A stretch of 64,000 nucleotides of DNA, from contig NC_135775.1 of assembly GCF_028453695.1 (NCBI RefSeq), positions 16,278,545-16,342,544 on the forward strand. The letters are read 5' to 3'. Made by a program: the position numbers and the translations under genes. The DNA comes from Augochlora pura. Taxonomy: Eukaryota; Arthropoda; Insecta; Hymenoptera; Halictidae. The notes beneath the pieces were generated by a model that was not told the DNA's origin, did no database searches, and worked only from the letters and a program-made list of their open reading frames with translations. Below, in pieces: positions 49,301-56,319 of this stretch (its first letter is position 1; every line of letters begins with the position of its first letter).

Positions 49301-50885
49301 GGCGCATTATTTAAGATTAGATTATTTAAAATCACGTTGTCTAAAATATTATTTGAAACAACGCCTTATTTTATTTTATAACTATTTGAAATAACATTAT
49401 TTGACATAATATGGTATTTTAGTTTCTAATTGCAACTTCTGTAACATCAAACAATCATTGCAAGTAATTATGAAATTCTTCTTGAAAATCTGATTGTTAT
49501 TTAATTATTATCTTTGAATCTCGGTTTTACTGACATCGACATTGACACTTCTGCAAGCATGAGCACGATCTGATGATGCTAAATGATCGTCCGTTAATGA
49601 GAAACATGTCCCTCTATAATAAATAAATATCGTATTTCAAAAGAAGAAAATAACGAACTAATTCATTATTTAAAATTGCCATTATTTTAACCCTTTGCAC
49701 TCGATTGGTGACTCTGAGACACCACGAAAATTATTCTGTCACCTTCTAAAATAATGTTTGTAGCAACAAAGTTTAATTTTGAAAAAATTATTGAACATGA
49801 AACAGTGAACATCAGAACATCACAAGTGTTAATTTGATATATATAAAATATACTTGGTTGCTTAAAATGGAAATACTGTACAGTAGAAAAATTATTTCAG
49901 ATTTACAATTAACCCTTTGCACTCGAGTGGTGACACTAAGGCACCACTAAAATTATTCTATTTCATGCCAAATTAATTTTGCTACAATAAGGTTTTGATT
50001 TAAAAAATTGTCAAGTAGTAAAACTGTTGGCAGGAGTCACAAGAATAAATTTTGTATGCATAAAAATATATTTTGTTAAATAGAATGGAAATATCACGAA
50101 CCAGAAAAATTATTACAAATTTACAGTTAAAATGGCTCCGAATGCAAAGGGTTAAATGGATCGATATTATCTTCATTTTCAAGTAACAACTTGATCTCAA
50201 GTTATTATCAATTACTATTTCAAACAAAATCAGTCCAGGTGTGAAACACAATACGGAGTAAATTTAACAAAGCTGAAAGCCGTTTCGCGGAATCGGTTAC
50301 GAAGCAATATGAAAATCTATAATTTCGCAAAGTATTCACTGGATACTTAGGAACAGCTCATGCAGATACTTTTCGCGAACATCGGCGCGTCAGTTTGCTG
50401 ATCCTGACAGTGCGCACTCCATCATATCGTCTTAAAGTATGCGTTCCCTTTTTCCCCCCCTGTGCTCCTTATTTCGGAACTCTTATCGTTAATCGAATTC
50501 CAAGGAGGACAAGTCAAGGCAAGGGGAGTCCTGACCAAGTAATAAGATCGCGTATTACCTGTGCGAAGTTCGAATGGAACAGCACGAAAATCGCCCATCC
50601 GTAGGTGAACGTATCCCTCCGTGATCGACGATACAGGTAAAGATGGAACGAGTAAGGAATGTAATCGATCATTACGAGCAAATCTGCCACAGCCAGCCCC
50701 GTCAGAATGATATTCGTCGGCGATCGCATCTCGCGTCGGGTTAGAACGAGGATATTCAGGATGTTCGCGATCGAGCCGAAGATGCAAACGAACAGCGAGA
50801 TCCATCCGTGTAATTGAGAGTAATGGGAATGGAAAGACGACAGATTACAGACGAACTGATCGGACGTCGTCGCGTTCGAATCCAT
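31183..50885 (-). CDS. Myosuppressin (FLRFamide) receptor, class A GPCR, four coding exons
   Basis: Joining 50885-50559, 44067-43830, 40822-40421 and 31388-31183 gives 1173 bases and a 390-residue protein ending in a stop. All junctions are GT-AG with phases 0, 1 and 1. The protein has N-glycosylation sites at N4 and N14 and seven hydrophobic segments. TM1 and TM2 (about 28-85) carry RREMRSPTNIILTGLAVAD with D68 as the TM2 aspartate. TM3 ends in LAVWRYVAV, so WRY (125-127) replaces the usual DRY. TM5 holds KLFPCVVL (P231), TM6 LLTELPQG (P299) and TM7 LVNSAINFILYC in place of NPxxY. These features match the insect myosuppressin receptor family, known to couple FLRFamide peptides to inhibition of visceral muscle; coupling to Gi/o is family knowledge. 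The cytoplasmic tail continues after helix 8 (SRQFRKTFNELF) and ends TQV. The start at 50885 has a GCCATGG context; an in-frame ATG at 51086 would add 67 residues without a signal peptide. Closely related FMRFamide-type receptors are the alternative, judged less likely. Confidence 0.9.
33531..33577. repeat. Two adjacent AT-rich palindromes
   Basis: CTGGTAT-TAT-ATACCAG (33531-33547) is followed immediately by ATAAGATATAT-AATAT-ATATATCTTAT (33551-33577); both have perfect arms of 7 and 11 bases. They lie within receptor intron 3. No coding or element context was seen around them. Confidence 0.6.
37784..37822. repeat. 20-bp tandem duplication
   Basis: ATTATTTAAATTTGTTTCA occurs at 37784 and again at 37804, an exact tandem duplication with period 20 in receptor intron 3. 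Confidence 0.8.
40421..40822 (-). CDS. Receptor coding exon 3: ECL2, TM5, ICL3, TM6, ECL3
   Basis: This exon encodes residues 189-322. It opens with DSSVGKTVNTTLYFVRL after TTTTTTAG and has an N-x-T site at N197. TM5 is at about 219-247, a basic third intracellular loop (KRRRQKL to DKERQTDRTK) at about 248-283, and TM6 at about 284-310. ECL3 (GQGFFETCYVML) carries one cysteine, C318. The donor is TTAG|GTCAGT, phase 1. A second in-frame AG 12 bases into the exon (CTGTAG|GG) could act as an alternative acceptor that drops four residues. Confidence 0.88.
42351..42562. repeat. Degenerate tandem repeat, about 33-45 bp units
   Basis: At least six diverged units share an ATTTCAATCATT-like start and a GAATATTT-like middle. 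The CAAT/CAAT-like anchors fall at 42356, 42397, 42430, 42475, 42508 and 42548, so spacings alternate between about 33 and about 40-45 bases, suggesting an older dimeric unit of about 76 bases. The array lies in receptor intron 2. Confidence 0.6.
43228..43351. repeat. 44-bp minisatellite, nearly three units
   Basis: GACTATTTTTA recurs at 43228, 43272 and 43316, an exact 44-base period. The first two units share a CCGGCATTTTACGAGCA / CCGGCATTTCACGAACA core; the third is more diverged. It lies in receptor intron 2 about 480 bases downstream of exon 2 in the transcript. Confidence 0.75.
43830..44067 (-). CDS. Receptor coding exon 2: TM3, TM4, start of ECL2
   Basis: This exon starts with VCHTISICLTLILAVWRYVAV directly after TTTTCCAG and ends in the second extracellular loop with a GCG|GTGAGT donor in phase 1. 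The TM4 region reads FAILITYAFCPVLCVPLY. The loop segment that follows is charged and has no cysteine. It encodes residues 110-188 plus one base of codon 189. Confidence 0.9.
49687..49908. mobile_element. TTAA element, copy 1 of a head-to-tail pair
   Basis: It starts TTAACCCTTTGCACTCGA, followed by TTGGTGACTCTGAGACACCA, and runs into a body that parallels the next copy, with GAAAAATTATT-like sequence near its end. It lacks the expected terminal TGCAAAGGGTTAA. The next copy's TTAA begins exactly where that end should be, so the two share a boundary. It is non-coding, within receptor intron 1. The TTAA boundary and short inverted ends fit a piggyBac-type MITE; the superfamily is inference. Confidence 0.7.
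49909..50155. mobile_element. TTAA element, copy 2 of the pair (complete)
   Basis: About 247 bases bounded by TTAA on both sides, with TTAACCCTTTGCA at the left and TGCAAAGGGTTAA at the right as a terminal inverted repeat. The subterminal segment CTCGAGTGGTGACACTAAGG is shared with copy 1 and, in diverged form, with the elements at 52051 and 52345. It has no coding capacity. Confidence 0.78.
50559..50885 (-). CDS. Receptor coding exon 1: N-terminus, TM1, TM2
   Basis: This exon encodes residues 1-109, from MDSNATTSD to HSNFAQ. The extracellular N-terminus is short, with two N-x-S/T sites. The exon ends at CAG followed by GTAATA, a standard donor in phase 0. The open frame runs on into the intron with unrelated sequence (to 50514), which should not be counted as protein. 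Confidence 0.9.
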
Positions 50886-52030
50886 GGCTCCGTTGTTCCT
50901 TCGTTCTTGTTGATACGATCTCTCGACTCCCGCCAGACAAACGATCTTCTCAGTGCCTCGAGACGTCCGACGAGATTTTTGATTTCGAAAGATCAGTCGC
51001 ACGTAGTCATCGTGGATCGAGCCAATCTGATCGGATTGGAACTTGTACGATTCTCGACGAACTTCAAAACCGCATTCTTCCAACACGAAAAATCTAGCGT
51101 TGTTATAAATTCTGTACGTCTTCGGCTTGGAAATTATTTCGACACGTCAAACAATTTTTAAATACATTGGTTTCTCAGCTAATCATCCCCGAGGATAGTT
51201 CACACTCGCGTCTCGCAACAACCGTTCACGGTATGTTTCGGTCTGGTCTAGCGAACCTCGTTTCGCCTTCTATAATCTCTCGGGAAATAATCCTCCATCC
51301 ACGACGACGTATTTCGAATTGGTACAACGGCTTCCAGATTCCGATATTTCATCGGTCTCATCGGTGCCGTTTCCTGTTCGATTCTCGCCGGTCGACGAAA
51401 CTGTACTGTGGTGGACTCTGGTGATTTCAATATCGTCGAGAAGTCATCGGTCACATGTTACGCATGTTACGACTGCTGTGACATGTATCTATCTACCCGA
51501 GCGTAACGTTTTATTAAGAGTAACGGCGACGAATTTATCTGATTGTCTACATTTTATTATTCGATGGTGCACGGTCACCGTGTCGGCAAGTAGAACGTCA
51601 ACAGATTTATATCTGATCGTTCTGAACGTCGACCGGATACGTGATAGCAGTTCGTTTCTAGAGCGATGTCGCACGTTGAGCTGAACTATTTCTTTTTTTT
51701 TTAATATCACCGGTTGACGGAGAGCGTTTCAACTCGTCCGGCGACGCACCACGGAGTGCAACAAGCGTACTGAGGATAAACAAACTTCAGCTTGGCCACG
51801 ATTATACGTACACGTCCACGCGCAGCGACGTCGGCGGAGCTAATGCCGTCGCGTCGCGACGCTGCCGTGCCGGTCCGCAACTGCCCCGAAATTTCAACGC
51901 AGACGCAGATCGTCTCTCCCTCTCTTTCGTTCGGTTTTTCCTACCGAGTTTTCATCTTTCACTTATATCGCCGATTTGTTCGAATCCCGATATCCCGGCA
52001 ATTTGTAATCGGACGTGCACATTAAATTCG
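50886..52030 (-). promoter_or_regulatory. CpG-rich 5' UTR/promoter region of the receptor gene
   Basis: The kilobase upstream of the receptor start is strongly GC- and CpG-rich compared with its AT-rich surroundings (for example CGCGCAGCGACGTCGGCGG near 51820). Many overlapping open frames occur on both strands (51167-51424, 51319-51684, 51792-52025), none with a recognisable domain, as expected of a CpG-rich promoter or leader. No TATA box or initiator can be assigned with confidence. The block ends in a 45-bp segment that recurs at 54104. Confidence 0.45.
51986..52030. repeat. 45-bp direct repeat, copy A
   Basis: It begins CCCGATATCCCGGC and ends GGACGTGCACATTAAATTCG. It matches copy B at 54104-54148 with about three differences in 45 bases. 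After the match, copy A continues TCAGGCAGGG while copy B has about 42 extra bases before TCAGGTAAAC, as if copy A carried a small deletion. Confidence 0.8.
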
Positions 52031-52050
52031 TCAGGCAGGGTAAAAGTGTA

Positions 52051-52262
52051 TTAACCGTTTCACTCGAGGGGCGACACTAAGGCGCCATTGGAAATTGCTA
52101 TATCTCGTTCTAAAATAATTTGAACATTATCATATTTGATTATGTTTCAAAATTCAATATCAGATTTATAAAATGCGCTAGATTATGTAAAACGTAAGTG
52201 CTGTAGATCAGAGAAACTATTCTGGATCTAGAGTTAATATGGTTCTGACTGCAAAGGATTAA
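52051..52262. mobile_element. TTAA element, diverged third copy
   Basis: About 212 bases from TTAACCGTTTCACTCGAGGG to CTGCAAAGGATTAA, with subterminal GCGACACTAAGGCGCCA matching the intron-1 elements. The terminal inverted repeat is imperfect through point changes, indicating an older insertion. It begins 20 bases after the 45-bp direct repeat copy A. Confidence 0.7.
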
Positions 52263-52344
52263 CTAATATGCCCATTGAACCGATGTCCATAGTTTAGGAT
52301 GAATTCAATAGTTTCGTTTACCTGTATCGCTCTTCTTAAAATAT

Positions 52345-52571
52345 TTAACCCTTTGCACTCGATGCCATTTTAAGCTTAGATCCAAAATTGCTATTTTGAC
52401 CAGCTGTAGTATAGTACTTAGTATAATTTTCTATATGAGATTAAGTCTTGCAACTCGTAAAACTATTCTGCTTTTAACAGAAGGGTATTTAATAATGTCA
52501 ACATTATTTTGTTAATTATATAATAAGTTTCATTGTCGCTTCAGAGGCGCCACTCGAGTGCAAAGGGTTAA
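52345..52571. mobile_element. TTAA element, fourth copy with near-perfect inverted ends
   Basis: About 227 bases. The left end TTAACCCTTTGCACTCGA and right end TCGAGTGCAAAGGGTTAA are exact 18-base inverted repeats. Next to the right end the sequence TCAGAGGCGCCAC is the inverse of the left-side GGTGACTCTGA segment of the other copies, so orientation is opposite to the intron pair or the arms are exchanged. It has no coding capacity. Confidence 0.78.
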
Positions 52572-54697
52572 GTTATATGCTGATGTCTTTTATCTAAGTA
52601 CGAATTCGCTCATAACTGAAGTATATAAACGTCACGAAATATTTAACAAAATATACGAAATAGTTTTTGAGCAAGTTACCGTATTCTTAAGAAGTTGAAA
52701 AGGTAATTACTATGTGTCAGTTACAGAGGCTTTTTTAATTGACGTCTGTTTATTTCTGTACAGTAATATAATTATTGTGTATCAATTGATATACACTGTT
52801 CTAATTACTGTGTTTTAATTTTTGTGATAAGTTCTAGGTAAATAACCCCAAAACAAAGAAATGAAGACAAGAAAAGTTCCGTATTAATTTATGTGGCACA
52901 ATTTATTATTTATATTTCGGTACTGGCAATATCATGTGTAGCGTGCACATATTTTACTGAACCAAGAGGGTAAGCTTAGATGTGACGCGTGATTTATCAC
53001 GAGAGAATCCAGTAATCATTGCATGCATCAAAAAAGGCACGAAAACTTAGTTCAGTTCACTTACACCGTGATCTAGTTACATTGTACAGTAATAGAAACG
53101 AGATGTAAAGAGTTTAACCGAGTAAGCATGGCGAGAGTGTCTCCAAGTCGAATTGAACTTGCCACACATCAAACGACAGTTTCTTCAAAGAAAACTTTTC
53201 CCTCAGGAGGCAGCTTAGTATCTTTATTATTGGTATAGTTAAAGGATTGGATGCGATTTAGAATTCCAGCTCTACTTTTCCTATTCTGTTCAACAGAAAA
53301 TTATGAAAAATTTGTGAGAGTTCCAATTCGAAAACCGATTTTTAAAAGTTCAAAAAATATATAAATTTTCAGTTTCATAACTAGATTGTAATGTGACCAC
53401 TTTTATATTGTAGTCTTTACCTGTTGTTATAGTTAGTAACATATAACTCTGTCATATTTTTCGAAATGGGAGCAAGTATTTAAGAAAATGGCAAACTGAT
53501 TTGTTTTACCTTTTAGTACAAACAAATTTGGTACACTCACACAATCAATATATATTTTTTTAATTTAAATAGTTGCTTTTCATGCAAGATCGACTACAAT
53601 TTTATGTAGTGGACGAATTAATGTAGTTGTTTGAAAAGTTTTATCTTCGATAAATATATATTTTCGAATAATTGTGTGTATAAATAGCATAAATGGTAAC
53701 TGGCGTTTATGATTAGTGAATTTAATTTTCGATTTTGGAACGTCGGAACAATTTTTTCAAATATAACTTCGCTGATGCTCGCATTAAAAATTGGGTGATT
53801 CAGTATCATAACAAGAACTTCCAGCGGTCTCATATTTGGAAACAATAACGTGTCGAATATTAAGGAAGTTTTAGAATAATTCTTTAATCTAATTTTCAAT
53901 GTTATAAGTTTTACATTTCATTGTATACGCTATGCAATAATATTTATGAACATAATTATACACTCACCATTTTAAAGATATTTGTAAAGCAATCCATTTA
54001 GAATATTCGTAATATAATTGCACATAAACGGACCTCAGATCATTGGAGATCAACCGTATTTTGAAAATTCACCTTCCACTTAATTTCGTTGCATTATACG
54101 TACCCCGATATCCCGCTAATTTGTAATTGGACGTGCACATTAAATTCGAATCCTCCGTTCTGTGACGAACGCGTCTCCACATACGTCAGGTAAACTGTGC
54201 ATGTCACTGCAATTTGCGACTCGCGAAACACGATTTCAAAGTATGATCTGATAATCATTTGATTCGTTTATAAATCCCGGCAAATTCGAAATTACGTTAA
54301 CCCCTGTAAATTTCCGTAGCAGACTCAGAGAAAATTAAAGGGTAGGTGTTCTATATTTTCTTTGTTATCCCAACCGAGTGGAATTTTTGACAATTTTTTT
54401 TTTCAGTTTTTCCGCTGTTTAAAGAATATTCGTTGCTTGGTTCGTTTCAAACATTAAACTTACAGATTTTTTGTAAACGTTATGTTCTTCTCTAGTTGAC
54501 GAAAACACAAGATAACTTTTACGTAATAATTAGAAAACATTTCCTTTTTGCATTTTAGACTTCATTTTATCTTACTTTACTTTACTTCAGTAATTTAAAT
54601 ATCGTTAGTCAAATTAAAATAAAATTTAGAAAACATAAGATTATCAAACGGGACGATATAACAAGAAAGATAGATATTGCAAAATTAAATAGACATA
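52572..54697. other. AT-rich gene-free stretch upstream of the receptor
   Basis: No recognisable exon. A minus-strand open frame at 53618-53899 is AT-driven and has no domain. The second copy of the 45-bp direct repeat lies at 54104-54148. Confidence 0.5.
54104..54148. repeat. 45-bp direct repeat, copy B
   Basis: Near-identical to 51986-52030 in the same orientation, 2.1 kb apart, in a small GC-richer patch within AT-rich DNA. Copy B is followed by a longer GC-rich extension (CCTCCGTTCTGTGACGAACG), suggesting it is the more complete version. Confidence 0.8.
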
Positions 54698-55018
54698 CAG
54701 GGTGTACCAGAAGTCACTCGCAATCGGAAAATGAGGCTCCTGAAGTTATTTGAAGCAACTTTTTCCTTAGTAAAAATGTAATCCATGGCTTCGTTAACGA
54801 GTTATTGATGAAAAACACTGACCAATCACAGGCGAGCTCGGCTAACATGAGGCGACCGAGCTAATCAGCGGAACTGGGTTTCGCTCGTTAGTCAGTGTTT
54901 TTCGTTAATAACTTGTTAACGACGCCTCGCAGCAAATTCTAGTAAAGAAAAAAGTTGTTTCAAATTATCTCAGAATCCCCTCATTTCCTGATTGCCAGTG
55001 ACTTTTGGGAGACCCTAT
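54698..55018. mobile_element. Fold-back MITE with about 130-bp inverted arms
   Basis: The left edge is CAGGGTGTACCAGAAGTCACT next to TA; the right edge is AGTGACTTTTGGGAGACCCT followed by TA. The two sides are inverted repeats over about 130 bases; for example GTTAACGAGTTATTGATGAA on the left pairs with TTCGTTAATAACTTGTTAAC on the right. The central loop is about 60 bases and GC-richer. TA flanks and AGGGTGT-type ends fit a Tc1/mariner-derived MITE; the assignment is inference. Confidence 0.8.
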
Positions 55019-55933
55019 ATGTTATGCCAACGTTATATCAAGCTATTAACAAAGCCGCGTAATTATAGAAAATATTGAATTTAGAAATTTTACTTAATAT
55101 TTGGAAAGCAGTCATTTGATTGCCCTGGTGAGTTTTTTAATTACTACCTCCATATAATGATATCAGCTATTTGATTGTCACGTTAAATTGTTCACCTTAT
55201 TCACGCTTGAAAATCCTAACATTTTTATCCTAAATTCAGTTAACCGTCACGCAAGTGATCGATCTGTTCTTTGAAAGACTCGTTTTCTTTGATGCAAGCA
55301 TGGGGGAGACCCTGCGAGCACATATGCACACGTGTAGTAAAGTTTAGTGGATGCAAACACTTATTAATCAATGCATGCACATACTAATTTCATAAGTAAA
55401 TGTATTCACGTGCAATCAAATTATAACTCCCCGCTATTAAGTGTGTAACGTGTTCAAACTTGATCACGTAAAAACATGCACAAACAATAGTGCATCAATT
55501 TAAATGAAACCTTTTGCCGGCAGCTGTAGACACATATCGCAGTGCGTGTGTTTTATTAGACTGTACTGGCAATGTTTGTACGTAATGTTCGACTTCGCGT
55601 TGAATCGCGCAATGTTTATTTCAACATTATTGATTGATCATAGTCATGGAATTTTATCGTATTCTATTGTATATCCCTAAAAAGTGAAATAAACGTAAGC
55701 AACAATATTTCGAGTATTCTAGAATTTCGAGGAGCATATTTTTCTATATTTCACGTAAAGAAAATCAAATGAATTTTGTGAAATTATTTAAAATTGACTA
55801 ATTTAAAAGTATAGCTTCTCTTTGACAATATTTTTACCGTATTTTATAAGAGGATACGATGTATTTAATATATTTTTATTAATAAAGAAATCGGTAGCAG
55901 GAAATTTGTTATTTCTAATGCGAACAATGTCGG
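55019..55933. other. Gene-free stretch
   Basis: Nothing coding or repeated was recognised between the fold-back element and the TTAA element that begins at 55934. Confidence 0.5.
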
Positions 55934-56319
55934 TTAACCCTTTCGGTACGAGTGCCGGATATATCCGGCGTCCACGCGACGACCGCTGTGGACGAGCGCC
56001 GGATATATCCGGCGTCCGCGCGACGACCGCTCTGGACGAGCGCCGGATATATCCGGCGCACGTGCGATGACCGGTATGAATAACAGAATTTTATATAAAT
56101 AAATCTTAATATTTTATATAAGTACCTCTGAATATCTCTCAAGTTACAAGCAACACTTTTGTTCAAAAATGTCGTTTTATTAAGCACAGTTTTTCTTTAA
56201 CGCTTAGAAAATATTTTCTTATAAAGGAGGACTCGTCATGTGCGGCGTCAATTTTCGGCGCGGGGCCTCGTACAACGAGAGTGTCATGGTGGACAGACTG
56301 CTCGTACCGAAAGGGTTAA
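55934..56319. mobile_element. TTAA element with perfect 19-bp inverted ends and internal 44-bp repeats
   Basis: About 386 bases bounded by TTAACCCTTTCGGTACGAG and its exact reverse complement CTCGTACCGAAAGGGTTAA. The interior starts with a three-unit tandem repeat and ends in a GC-rich segment (GTGCGGCGTCAATTTTCGGC). The TTAA boundaries and CCCTTT start are shared with the CCCTTTGCACTCGA family, but the rest of the terminal repeat differs, so it is a separate family or a distant relative. There is no transposase. The open frames across it on both strands are translations of the repeat. Confidence 0.85.
55950..56070. repeat. 44-bp tandem repeat with CCGGATATATCCGG palindrome
   Basis: CCGGATATATCCGG occurs at 55955, 55999 and 56043, an exact 44-base period, each inside a GCGCCGGATATATCCGGCG-type unit followed by CGCGACGACCGCT and TGGACGAG. 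The first two full units differ by only a few bases. The array is inside the TTAA element. Confidence 0.9.

Larger units (their letters stand above)
44068..50558 (-). other. Receptor intron 1
   Basis: About 6.5 kb, with donor GTAATA at 50558 and acceptor TTTTCCAG ending at 44068. It contains a head-to-tail pair of TTAA elements (49687-50155), AT-rich stretches with dispersed CGAATAA-type motifs at 47.3-47.5 and 48.2-48.4 kb, a C-rich run near 46940-46975 (CCCCCTGCCCTCCCCCCACC), and a GC-richer segment at 46.22-46.36 kb that may be an old interspersed repeat. No additional exon was recognised. Confidence 0.75.

Noticed and set aside
50422..50805. Minus-strand open frame overlapping receptor exon 1
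   Set aside because: Shadow in another frame; the true frame encodes TM1-TM2 of the receptor.
50886..51086. 67-residue N-terminal extension of the receptor from the ATG at 51086
   Set aside because: Highly charged, with no signal peptide, unlike the short glycosylated N-termini of this receptor class; the ATG at 50885 has a better context. Not fully excluded.
55950..56070. Regularly spaced palindromes resembling a CRISPR array
   Set aside because: The units are contiguous tandem copies without unique spacers, inside a eukaryotic transposable element.
55822..56187. Open frames on both strands with repeated RRIYPA / GYIRRP strings
   Set aside because: They translate the 44-bp tandem repeat inside the TTAA element; palindromic DNA gives similar peptides on both strands.
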